From: Pseudomonadota bacterium
Lineage (GTDB): Bacteria > Pseudomonadota > Gammaproteobacteria > Burkholderiales > SG8-39
Reading direction: 5' to 3'
Assembly: GCA_947455195.1 (NCBI GenBank)
Contig: CANGMI010000004.1
Span: forward strand, 62,001 to 126,000
Length of the DNA stretch: 64,000 nucleotides
How positions within the stretch are numbered: the first letter of the stretch is position 1; each line of letters opens with the position of its first letter. The translations under genes were made by a program, and so were the position numbers. Under the pieces are notes generated by a model. That model searched no databases. It was given only the letters and a program-made list of their open reading frames with translations, and was not told the DNA's origin. Below, piece by piece: positions 53,101-59,681 of the stretch.

Positions 53101-53800
53101 CGGTCACGGCGGTTTCCCCGACGTAGACGTAGGTCTGCCAGCGGTTGTCAGGGCTGGCCTGGCTCGCATTCTGTGTCTTCACGTAGTAGACCGTTGCGAG
53201 GTAGCTGTTGCCACTCTGGTCATACACCGTGATGGCGGTCGACTTGTTGTATGTGGTGGGATCGCTTCGGTTGAAGGTGCTGGTGATGACGGGGGAATCG
53301 GCTGGCAGGTTCAGGCCCAGATTGATGGTGGTGGTCTGCTTGGCGTCGCCCGAGGTCTTGGGCGGTATCACCAGGTTGCTCAGCTTGCTCAGATCGGCGT
53401 TGCCGCTACTGTCCACCGAGGCGGCTTGCAGTGCCTGGCCTGCGGAATTCACGACCGTGTTCTGGTCGTTCAGCGAGAACGTGCCGTCACGGGTGTAGAT
53501 GCTCTGGAGCGCATCGGCCGATTTCATCTGGAAGAAGCCATCGCCCGAAATCGCCATGTTGAGCGCGTTCGATGAAGTGACGATGTTGCCCTGACTGAAC
53601 TGCTGCTTCACCTGCTTGAGCGCCACCCCCTGGCCGATGACGCCCGAGGCCTTCTGCAGCGGTGACGAGGCAAAGATGTCACCGAAGTTGGCAACCGACT
53701 TCTTGTAGCCCGTGGTGTTGACGTTGGCAATGTTGTTGCTGGTGATCTCGAGTTGCGAACTGGCGGCATTCAGGCCGGTAAGAGCGGTGTAGAAGGACAT
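50105..53800 (-). CDS. flgE: Giant flagellar hook protein FlgE (1231 residues)
   Basis: The hook subunit, about three times the usual 400 residues. The N-terminal core (LNAASSQLEITSNNIANVNTTG and DGFFQMK) and the C-terminal core (ENANVDLTGELVDLITEQRNFQASAKAI) are normal, so D0/D1 are intact. Between them, residues about 330-1010 carry several repeated units resembling flagellin hook-IN motifs: GDLVINGTLIPPG with STIAAAINA, GDLVINGTPIQAV, and repeated closing strands such as VSATYSTDTHQLHLVN, ITVSYDPVAQGFKFSD and VKVTYDPVNNAIRFTT. These would form extra surface domains on the hook. No stop or frameshift is seen. Confidence 0.95.
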   Translation of the reverse strand: MSFYTALTGLNAASSQLEITSNNIANVNTTGYKKSVANFGDIFASSPLQKASGVIGQGVALKQVKQQFSQGNIVTSSNALNMAISGDGFFQMKSADALQSIYTRDGTFSLNDQNTVVNSAGQALQAASVDSSGNADLSKLSNLVIPPKTSGDAKQTTTINLGLNLPADSPVITSTFNRSDPTTYNKSTAITVYDQSGNSYLATVYYVKTQNASQASPDNRWQTYVYVGETAVTAALTQATSSTGEKLYVNQYGQLAPESQVASQLVNGTTQMFLVDDLNNKQTSVPATIAGSQVTKVNLAPQAGVVFGYGTFRYSSPSPVSGAAPGSGDLVINGTLIPPGSTTDGQASTIAAAINAMAAQTGVQATGSNAVPFTFGGLNGLMPGDLVINGTPIQAVAPAPDADTFGANVAAEIVKDSGVKATYDPATHQISIDNSGGVNGIAIAASGTAASFFNGTETTLSGGVTLIRTTVEGGTVGVSNRFSLGLAAVSSGQALINDVDIFAGLPNSSPLLHPNPNDPHAGDVFGVNIAALINTLASNNTHLAGVSATYSTDTHQLHLVNSTGSDITIGGTNPAVLGLNAGVTHGSLTLSSNSSFTVSSNNAGGLARLGLDGAIATATAQDPVISADLIDDPKALSQMFSISIDGSNPPKTVDMSSLLSVTTPLTGTAIATALTNKLNALFGGGHYWDFSTVANQRFQIQIPDASGNPVNLPIDLGAGTVNPPVNSTMTTDQVITALNQAVQAAVTNSSSQFPSTPKITVSYDPVAQGFKFSDATDSLALAGWNGAGNNALGLSGQFTPVKQDGSYASSRGGVVPNGSLITPLDQQRYGIQVSYDTVKQTFSFSSGTTGDTSSISISNLSNLAKDIFGLSGNATIATSPKAVRGLASTPATMQGSPLAINAANNFSIDASNNTFVVSVNNVKGTVVLPPNPSQTLNGFLQQLQDGINSLQGADGETVSGVKVTYDPVNNAIRFTTGNTGDSAFIQVTSQAADWGLAAVTSGRGQTSGWIKPTQTVLNLNGQQVPQYIDAKGHETSSASGFTALPTWSPIYLKQGELTFNTAGQLVSPIQGTQLNTVYLADGKGALTINIDYAKSTQFTSAFAVASESQDGAPEGDLTGVNINDNGLVNASYSNGTQRSLGKVVLANFSNPTGLQQIGNSSYYASSSSGVAKFGQPGSAGFGTVQAGAHENANVDLTGELVDLITEQRNFQASAKAIDTDNQLTTTIIQIR

Positions 53801-53835
53801 GGCGGTCTCTCGTGGTCAGTTGCGGTGTCGTGGGT

Positions 53836-54576
53836 CTAGTTGTTGACGCTGGTCACCGAACTCATCGGGACAGTGGTTCCGCCCTTCAGCGTCAGGGTCA
53901 AGGCCTTGCTGTTGGGGTCGATGCTGACCGAAGCCACCTGCGCTGCCAGCGTGACTGCCGGCGTGGTCGATACACCGCCGGCGAGGGCTACCACCTTCAT
54001 CTGATAGTTGCCATCGGGTGCGGTTCGGCCGTCGTTGGTCTTGCCATCCCAGGCGTAGGCGAGGGTGCCCGGCGGTTGCGAGCCCAGTGCCTCGGAGTGG
54101 ACCAGGGTGTTCAGTGCGTCATAGATGTTGATCTGGACCCGGCTTGCACCGTTGGGCAGGCTGATCGAGGCCGGGACCGGGTTGCTTCCACTCAATACCG
54201 CCGGGATGCCGGGTGCAGAAACGCTCTGGCCGATCAGCGACGAGGCCGACATCAGTCCGTTGCCCTGCATCGCCGACACGAGTCCGCTCAGCGACGAGGA
54301 CATGTTCGTGGTGGCTTCCAGTTGCGAGAACTGCGCCAGTTGGGCGACAAAGGCCGTGTTGTCGGTTGGCTTGGTCGGGTCCTGATTCTTCAGTTGTGTC
54401 GTGAAGAGGAGCAGAAAATCGCTCTCGTTCATGCTCTTGCTGCCGCCAGCCGCGGGCGCGGTGGTGGTGTTGTCGTTGGACTTCAGCGAAGCGAGGATGG
54501 CGCTGCTGGTGCCCTTGCTTGCTGCGGCCGTGACGCTCGGATCGGGGCTGATGCCGCTCATGGAGGAGATGCTCAT
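53836..54576 (-). CDS. flgD: Flagellar hook assembly scaffold FlgD
   Basis: A 246-residue hook-cap protein. The N-terminal block NESDFLLLFTTQLKNQDPTKPTDN and the following AQFSQLEATTNM are diagnostic; the C-terminal half has the FlgD Ig-like and Tudor-like parts (RVQINIYDALNTLVHSE, YAWDGKTNDGRTAPDGNYQ). It lies between flgC and flgE. Confidence 0.95.
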   Translation of the reverse strand: MSISSMSGISPDPSVTAAASKGTSSAILASLKSNDNTTTAPAAGGSKSMNESDFLLLFTTQLKNQDPTKPTDNTAFVAQLAQFSQLEATTNMSSSLSGLVSAMQGNGLMSASSLIGQSVSAPGIPAVLSGSNPVPASISLPNGASRVQINIYDALNTLVHSEALGSQPPGTLAYAWDGKTNDGRTAPDGNYQMKVVALAGGVSTTPAVTLAAQVASVSIDPNSKALTLTLKGGTTVPMSSVTSVNN

Positions 54577-54599
54577 GGATGTGATCGCCTGGCTTCGGT

Positions 54600-55025
54600 T
54601 CAGGATTTGATGAGGTCGATGGTGCGGGAAGCCAGCTCTCTGGCGGTGTTCATCACCTCGACGTTGTTCTGGTACGAGCGCGAGGCCGACATCATTTCCA
54701 CCATCTCGGTAATTTCGTTCACGTTGCTGCCGTAGACGTAGCCATCCTTGTCGGCCTGGGGGTTGGCGGGCTGATAGAGCCGGCTGACCGAGGCGCTGTC
54801 GTTCTGGATCTGCTGGACCTTGATGCCACCGACAGCCTGGTTCCCGGCATCGGTTGCTGCCTGGTCCATCAGTGTCTTGAAGACCGGACGCTTGGCTCGA
54901 AAGGCTTCGGCCTCACTGGGCGCGGTGGCCTGTGCGTTAGCGAGATTCGAGGCGGTGAGGTTCATGCGCACGATTTGCGCGTTGAGCCCGGAGCCCGCGA
55001 TACCGAAGATGTTGTTGATCGACAT
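54600..55025 (-). CDS. flgC: Flagellar basal-body rod protein FlgC
   Basis: A 141-residue rod protein. N-terminal FGIAGSGLNAQIVRMNLTASNLANAQ and C-terminal DGYVYGSNVNEITEMVEMMSA with ARSYQNN-type helix fit the family. AAGGA precedes the ATG; flgB ends five bases upstream. Confidence 0.95.
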   Translation of the reverse strand: MSINNIFGIAGSGLNAQIVRMNLTASNLANAQATAPSEAEAFRAKRPVFKTLMDQAATDAGNQAVGGIKVQQIQNDSASVSRLYQPANPQADKDGYVYGSNVNEITEMVEMMSASRSYQNNVEVMNTARELASRTIDLIKS

Positions 55026-55030
55026 GGTCC

Positions 55031-55417
55031 TTACTCTCCCTTGAGTGCACGCTTCACTTCGGTGACGTCGCTGCGGATGAAGTTGAGCACCGTGCTGTAG
55101 TCCGCGGCGGCACGACCATACGCGGCCTGCTCGACGCTCATCTCCACCGTGTTCCCGTCCGAACTGGAGTTCAGCGGGACGCGGTAGCGCAGGGCATCCA
55201 CGGTGAGCTGATCGACGCTGACCGGAAAGTGCTTGTGGTCGGTGGTCTTCAGCGAATTCGACTGGACCTCGCTCAGCAGGGTCTTGAAATCGATATCGCG
55301 TGCCTTGTAGTGCGGGGTGTCGGCATTGACGATGTTCTGTGCAATGAGTTCCACTTGCTGCGCGCGGCCGCGCAGTGCGCTTTCATGGACTCCGAAAAGA
55401 CTGGACATGATCTGCAT
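55031..55417 (-). CDS. flgB: Flagellar basal-body rod protein FlgB
   Basis: A 128-residue rod protein. Core sequence LRGRAQQVELIAQNIVNADTP and YKARDIDFKTLL is typical, and the C-terminal VEMSVEQAAYGRAAADYST fits. The ATG at 55417 has GAGGG five bases upstream; starts at 55429 and GTG 55432 are possible. It opens the flgB-L operon and has a sigma-54 promoter about 90 bases upstream. Confidence 0.94.
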   Translation of the reverse strand: MQIMSSLFGVHESALRGRAQQVELIAQNIVNADTPHYKARDIDFKTLLSEVQSNSLKTTDHKHFPVSVDQLTVDALRYRVPLNSSSDGNTVEMSVEQAAYGRAAADYSTVLNFIRSDVTEVKRALKGE

Positions 55418-55507
55418 CGCATCCCTCATCACTCAAGTTTGTCGGACAAGTTCCGATATCCACCCTTGCGGGCCGGGTGTCGTCTTTCTGGCACCTGACG
55501 GGTGTTG

Positions 55508-55523
55508 AGCAAGGGCTGTGCCA
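55508..55523 (-). promoter_or_regulatory. Sigma-54 promoter for the flgB operon
   Basis: The minus strand reads TGGCACAGCCCTTGCT, a full match to TGGCAC-N5-TTGC(A/T). Predicted transcript start is near 55496, about 80 bases before flgB. Confidence 0.8.
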
Positions 55524-55575
55524 TGCGTGCGAAGGGCTGCCATGCTCGTGCCTGACCTCAGGTGTGGCGCTGATT

Positions 55576-55624
55576 GCGGCAAGGCTGTGCCGCCCAGATC
55601 GTTGAATCGCTTGCCGCCGGCAAG
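55576..55624 (-). terminator. Two hairpins after the LysM-muramidase gene
   Basis: CTTGCC-gcc-GGCAAG at 55610-55624 and GCGGC-N8-GCCGC at 55576-55593 follow the stop at 55679 on the minus strand. They may stop transcription before the flgB promoter. No U-run. Confidence 0.4.
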
Positions 55625-55678
55625 GGCTTGCCGCAGCCGGCATCGCGTGCGCGCCGCTCGAACCCGGGTGGCTGTCGC

Positions 55679-56971
55679 TCAACGCCGGGCATAGGTGGCT
55701 GCGGGGACGGTGGCAGCGGCATTCGCGGGCGCCGCATTCGTGGCAGGCCCCGTGCTGATATCGGCGAGCTTTGCGCGCGCGTGTTCGACCAGACCATTGA
55801 GCAGGGATCGGCGCGTGATCGAGTTTGCCGGGTCGCCATCGGCGTACAAGGTCAGGGCCTGCCGACCCGGGATGCCCAGCGGTACATCGGCATCGGGCTC
55901 ATTGCGAGCGGCCGGATAGAGGATGGACAGGTAGAGCTGATCGAGGGACACAGGGCGTGCACCGGGGCCCTGTTGCTGATTCAGTTGCGAGAAGTAGCGA
56001 CCGACCAGATCGAGTTGCTGCAGGGCGCTCAGTTGCGTGATGCCCTGGGCGTCATTGCCATAACCGACGGCGGCGGCACCGCGATTCGGGCCGTCGCAGA
56101 ACTGGATGAGTCCGTGGCAGCGACCATTGGTCGCGCGCGGGTTCATGCCATCGCTCTCCATGAGGGTGACCATGGCAAGGTGATCGGGGTTGAACTGGTA
56201 CTGGCTGGCCAGTTGAAGCACCTTTGATCGGACGGCATCCTTCTCGGCCGGTTTGACATAGCCGAGCTTGACTGCGCGCTCGAGCGTGCGTTCGAGGATC
56301 GGATGAGCGGGGCGCGCGGCGCCGGCGCTGCGAGTCGGTGTGGTGGCCGATGCGCCGACCCGAGCGGGCATTGCTGCGCCGGGTGCTGCTGGCCTCGAGC
56401 GGTCTGGCGTCTGTGTGCGCCCGGTGGCTCTGGTCGATCCGTCGGGGCCTCGTTTGACTGCGCTTTCATCGGGTGCCGCTGGCGTGCCCGATGCAGGGTC
56501 GGAATCGACGGCAGACGCAACGAGTGGCTCTGAGACCGGTGTGTCGGCAACCGGTCGCGCCCACAGGTCCTGTCGGGCCTGTGCGGCAGCCTGCAACCCG
56601 GCTGATCGCGCTGCCATGATGCTTGCGGTGCTGATCGTCTGGCCCGGCATGATGAGGTTGGGGTTTGCGATGCCGTTGTCGCGAGCGAGTGTCAGCGCCG
56701 CCTGGACGGCGGCAGCGCGTCGCGTGTCGCCACCGGTCTGGGCCAGCGTTCGAGCAGCGATGCCAACCAGCGTGTCGCCGCGCTTGATCGTGACGAACGA
56801 TGATTCCGGCGCGGGGCTGCCGCCTTCACCCGAATCGGATGCGGCGGCGCGGCTCATCGATGCGAAAACGACGCCAAACGATCGTTCACTCGGGGGCGAG
56901 GGTGCGACCGTCGGCGCCGCTGGTGAGGGTGCCGTGATTTGCGAGCCTGCAGCGGGTTTCAGCGCGTTCAT
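55679..56971 (-). CDS. LysM domain and lysozyme-like muramidase, probable flagellar peptidoglycan hydrolase
   Basis: A 430-residue protein. A LysM domain at about 58-113 (FVTIKRGDTLVGIAARTL, NGIANPNLIMPGQTI) binds peptidoglycan. After an Ala/Pro/Thr-rich linker, a lysozyme-type domain from about 225 carries a candidate catalytic Glu272 (TLMESDGMNPRATNG) and the GLIQF block of soluble transglycosylases. There is no signal peptide, so export through the flagellar apparatus is possible, as for FlgJ. ATG at 56971; the longer open frame upstream crosses the promoter region. A sigma-54 promoter precedes it, and flgA is divergent. It probably replaces the muramidase domain missing from FlgJ. Confidence 0.8.
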   Translation of the reverse strand: MNALKPAAGSQITAPSPAAPTVAPSPPSERSFGVVFASMSRAAASDSGEGGSPAPESSFVTIKRGDTLVGIAARTLAQTGGDTRRAAAVQAALTLARDNGIANPNLIMPGQTISTASIMAARSAGLQAAAQARQDLWARPVADTPVSEPLVASAVDSDPASGTPAAPDESAVKRGPDGSTRATGRTQTPDRSRPAAPGAAMPARVGASATTPTRSAGAARPAHPILERTLERAVKLGYVKPAEKDAVRSKVLQLASQYQFNPDHLAMVTLMESDGMNPRATNGRCHGLIQFCDGPNRGAAAVGYGNDAQGITQLSALQQLDLVGRYFSQLNQQQGPGARPVSLDQLYLSILYPAARNEPDADVPLGIPGRQALTLYADGDPANSITRRSLLNGLVEHARAKLADISTGPATNAAPANAAATVPAATYARR

Positions 56972-57029
56972 TCGATGCGGGAACGTTGTGGAAGTCGTGG
57001 TGTCAATAAGTCGACGATGCCCCCGCTGA

Positions 57030-57045
57030 GGCAAAGGCCGTGCCA
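57030..57045 (-). promoter_or_regulatory. Sigma-54 promoter for the LysM-muramidase gene
   Basis: The minus strand reads TGGCACGGCCTTTGCC. Both GG and GC and the ten-base spacing fit; only the last base departs from TTGC(A/T). Predicted transcript start near 57018, 47 bases before the ATG. Confidence 0.75.
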
Positions 57046-57221
57046 GATCGGCTTGCCGGACATCACCGGCATGTCGGCTTCGCATGACGCTGCGAGCGCG
57101 GCGAGTCGCTTCGACGCTCTGGTTCGGGGAGGGCGTCGAGCCTCCTCGTGGGCAGATGCCTTGGCAAAAGCCTCTGTGGCCGGCACGGGCGCGAGTCGGT
57201 ATGGTGCCCTCTTCGTGGCCT

Positions 57222-57237
57222 TGGAACGACCTTTGCT
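57222..57237 (+). promoter_or_regulatory. Sigma-54 promoter for flgA
   Basis: TGGAACGACCTTTGCT matches the consensus except A for C in the -24 box. Spacing is correct. Predicted transcript start near 57249, 57 bases before flgA. Confidence 0.65.
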
Positions 57238-57305
57238 CGCGTCGAGGGCTGCATGACCGCAAACCGCTATCCCCGCTGACCGACTGATACTTTTCTGACA
57301 CCTCG

Positions 57306-58439
57306 ATGAGAATCCTCCACACCCTTCTGGTCGCCCTCGTGTCGTACGTGCTGGCGGCAAGCGTGGCGGCTGCACCCCGGGTGCCCGCGTCGCCAGCCCC
57401 TGCGACTGGCGGGGGCGCTGCGACCCAGCCAGGGGCCGTTTCCGAGGAACGGCTGAGATCCGAACTCCTCGAGCGCATTCGTATCTGGGTCGCCGAACAG
57501 TCCTCGGCACCGCTCGCTGCGGTCGCCTTTGCGCCGATTGACGCTCGACTGCGAGTCCAGCCCTGCCCGGGCGATGCCATGCTCGACTTCCCCTTTGCCG
57601 GGCGTGATCTTGTCCGCGCGCGCTGTGACCATCCCGCGTGGCAGTTGTTCATCAAGGTTGAAGTGCGTCGCCCGCGTCCGGTCGTGGTCCTGTCGCGTGC
57701 CCTCGGCGAAGGGGCGGTGCTGGGCGAGGCCGATTTGACCTTGCAGTCGATCATCGACCCGGCCAGCGATGCCATCGACGACCCGTCTCGAGCCGTCGGG
57801 CGACTTGCCCGCAGGACCTTGTCGGCAGGCACGGTGCTCGAGGCCCGGATGCTCGAAGAACGGGTTCGGGTCTTCCGCGCCGCTCAGGTCCTGGTCGCGG
57901 GCACGCCCATCACGGCCGCCTTGCTGCGCAGTGAGTGGCTTGCGCGCAGTGCGGTGCCACCCGGTACGGCTTCCGGCCTGGAACTCGAGGGGGGATTCCA
58001 GATGGTCCGCGATGTACCGGCGGGTCACCTCATCATGGGGGCCGAGGTGTCGAGTACTCGCCAGGTTCTCGTGGCTCGCCGACTGCTGGTTGCCGGGCAG
58101 GTTCTTGACGGCAGCATGGTCGAATTGCGGCATGTGGCTGCGGTGGGTCTCGGCGCAGGTGCCATGAGCGACCCGCGCGCGATCGAGCAATCGGAGGTCG
58201 TGCGAAACCTGCAGCCCGGGGAGCCGCTGCGAACCACGGACATCCGGCCGGCTCTGCTGGTGCGTCGTGGCGATGAGGTCTTGCTCACATTGAGCTCCTC
58301 AGGCAGCATCGAGGTTTCGGTAAAGGCTGAAGCCATGCAGGACGGTCGTCTGGGCGAGCGGGTACAACTCAGGAACGTCGAGTCGGGCCGCCCGCTGGCG
58401 GGTGTCGTTACAGGCCGTAATGCGGCCCGCAACCCCTGA
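57306..58439 (+). CDS. flgA: P-ring assembly chaperone FlgA with three SAF-like units
   Basis: A 377-residue periplasmic chaperone for FlgI, much longer than the usual about 220-235. A signal peptide (MRILHTLLVALVSYVLA) and an N-terminal domain with two Cys (C87, C107) are followed by three tandem SAF-type units at about 126-186, 188-252 and 254-316. Each has a strand plus a Gly/turn motif such as ALGEGAVLGEADL, VLVAGTPITAALL and LLVAGQVLDGSMV. The beta C-terminus (LVRRGDEVLLTLSSSGSIEV to GVVTG) is typical FlgA. It leads flgA-flgM-flgN. Confidence 0.9.
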   Translation: MRILHTLLVALVSYVLAASVAAAPRVPASPAPATGGGAATQPGAVSEERLRSELLERIRIWVAEQSSAPLAAVAFAPIDARLRVQPCPGDAMLDFPFAGRDLVRARCDHPAWQLFIKVEVRRPRPVVVLSRALGEGAVLGEADLTLQSIIDPASDAIDDPSRAVGRLARRTLSAGTVLEARMLEERVRVFRAAQVLVAGTPITAALLRSEWLARSAVPPGTASGLELEGGFQMVRDVPAGHLIMGAEVSSTRQVLVARRLLVAGQVLDGSMVELRHVAAVGLGAGAMSDPRAIEQSEVVRNLQPGEPLRTTDIRPALLVRRGDEVLLTLSSSGSIEVSVKAEAMQDGRLGERVQLRNVESGRPLAGVVTGRNAARNP

Positions 58440-58463
58440 CTGAAAAATTTCTTCGAAAATCGC

Positions 58464-58490
58464 TAAAGCCTTGGCGCCAGCCGTCGAATC
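58464..58490 (+). promoter_or_regulatory. Sigma-28-like promoter for flgM
   Basis: TAAA at 58464-58467, 15 bases, then GTCGAATC at 58483-58490. The spacing is exact, with the same GTCGA core as the candidate before fliD. Predicted start near 58497, about 50 bases before flgM. Confidence 0.4.
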
Positions 58491-58501
58491 GCTATTGAAC
58501 C

Positions 58502-58516
58502 CCCGGGAATCCCGGG
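58502..58516 (+). terminator. Compact CCCGGG hairpin in the flgA-flgM gap
   Basis: CCCGGG-aat-CCCGGG forms a six-base stem with a three-base loop. It lies between flgA and flgM, just after the predicted sigma-28 start, and could attenuate read-through from flgA or shape the flgM leader. Confidence 0.4.
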
Positions 58517-58545
58517 TTGGGGCATCCTGAAAAGGGCAAGCAGAC

Positions 58546-58857
58546 ATGACAGACGGGATATCAAGAAGTGGGCCAGTCGGCCCCACCTACACGCAACCGG
58601 CCAGGGCGAAATCGGCAGACGTGCGAACGTCCGGCGCGACTTCGACCAGCGCGAGTTCGGGTGAAAGCGATCGGGTCGAGTTGAGTGCTGGCGCGCAGCA
58701 GCTCAGTGCCGAGCCCGGGTTCGACGCAGCCAAGGTCGCCAGCATCAAGCAGGCGATCGCCAACGGAAACTACCCGCTCGATGCGCGGCGCATGGCCGAG
58801 AGCTTCGTGAGCCTCGAGCAGATGTTCGATCGAGCGACAGCCGGTCGTTCGGCCTGA
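58546..58857 (+). CDS. flgM: Anti-sigma-28 factor FlgM
   Basis: A 103-residue regulator that binds FliA until it is secreted through the completed hook. The disordered N-terminal part is followed by the binding region with DRVELSAGAQQLSAEP and FDAAKVASIKQAIANGNYPLDARRMAESF. Length is normal. It lies between flgA and flgN. Confidence 0.93.
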   Translation: MTDGISRSGPVGPTYTQPARAKSADVRTSGATSTSASSGESDRVELSAGAQQLSAEPGFDAAKVASIKQAIANGNYPLDARRMAESFVSLEQMFDRATAGRSA

Positions 58858-58871
58858 GGCGCGGTCGGCCC

Positions 58872-59312
58872 ATGGAGTCGGCAGACGCGTCTGACCTGGC
58901 CCCGGCCATCGAAGCCGGCTGTGCCCACGCGCGCCAGCTCGACCATCTGCTCGAAGCGGAATTTGCCGCTCTCAGTGCGCAGGACCTCGATGGGTTCGAA
59001 GCACTTCAGCCGGCCAAGGAAGAGACGCTGGCACATCTGACGACCCTCGTTCAGGCGCTCTCGGGTCGCGCTGATGAGGGAGCGATGCTCGATGGCCCGG
59101 CATCGGCGGGGTGGGGGGAGTTTCGCTCGCTGATGGGGCGCTGTCGTGAGGCGCATCGTCGCAACGACATTCTCATTCGCACTCGCCTGCTGACCATCAA
59201 CGCCGCGCTGCGTGTGCTCGGGCGTCCCGAGGAACACGACGGTGTCGAGGTCTACGACCGTCTGGGCAAGGTCTCGGGTCGTTTGCGTGCGAGGGGTTAC
59301 AGCGAAGCCTGA
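58872..59312 (+). CDS. flgN: Flagellar export chaperone FlgN
   Basis: A 146-residue helical chaperone for FlgK and FlgL. Helical features LDHLLEAEFAALSAQDLDGFEAL and the block ALQPAKEETLAHLTTLVQAL fit FlgN. Position 14 bases after flgM is standard. Confidence 0.85.
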   Translation: MESADASDLAPAIEAGCAHARQLDHLLEAEFAALSAQDLDGFEALQPAKEETLAHLTTLVQALSGRADEGAMLDGPASAGWGEFRSLMGRCREAHRRNDILIRTRLLTINAALRVLGRPEEHDGVEVYDRLGKVSGRLRARGYSEA

Positions 59313-59381
59313 GTGTCGGTTGGCCGAGGCCCATGCCGGTTTCGACGCCCGCTGCCAGTCGCCGGCGGCCGTCCTGGCCGA

Positions 59382-59678
59382 TCATCCGTCGAGCGCAGGG
59401 CCCTGCGCTCGCTTTTCGTCGCCCGGTACCATGCCCCTCAGCCAGTAGGCCCACGACAGGATCGCTGCAACGGCGGCGTAGAGCTGGGGTGGTATCGATT
59501 CGCCGATTTCCAGTTGCCCCAGCAAGCCTACCAGCGCAGGGTCTTGTGCAATGAAGACGCCCCTGCGTCGCGCTTCGGCGATGATGCGCTCGGCCAGTTC
59601 AGCGTCGCCGCGTGCGGTGACGACCGGTGCCGAGTGGCTGCCGTACTCGAGTGCGACGGCCTGACGATTGTTTTTCAT
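59382..59678 (-). CDS. FlhB C-terminal-domain-like protein (FlhX type)
   Basis: A 98-residue protein that equals the FlhB cytoplasmic fragment after the cleavage site: QAVALEYGSHSAPVVTARG, then ELAERIIAEARRRGVFIAQDPALVGLL and IPPQLYAAVAAILSWAYWL. It has no membrane helices and no NPTH. In other bacteria such proteins can stand in for the FlhB C-terminal fragment in substrate switching. It is downstream of the FliK-like gene, overlapping by no bases (gap of three), and converges on flgN. Confidence 0.88.
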   Translation of the reverse strand: MKNNRQAVALEYGSHSAPVVTARGDAELAERIIAEARRRGVFIAQDPALVGLLGQLEIGESIPPQLYAAVAAILSWAYWLRGMVPGDEKRAQGPALDG

Positions 59679-59681
59679 GGT

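Larger units (their letters stand above)
56972..57305. other. Divergent regulatory region between the muramidase gene and flgA
   Basis: This 334-base stretch holds two sigma-54 promoters facing apart. Several short frames cross it, one of about 80 codons on the plus strand (57018-57256), but none has a convincing ribosome site or known motif. It could also contain binding sites for the activator; none was defined. Confidence 0.6.

Noticed and set aside
55576-55593. Second sigma-54-like site near flgB
   Set aside because: The minus strand has GGCACAGCC followed by TTGC, but the GG-GC spacing is nine bases, which does not support sigma-54.
57018-57256. Possible small gene upstream of flgA
   Set aside because: No ribosome site, no family motif, and it overlaps the muramidase promoter.
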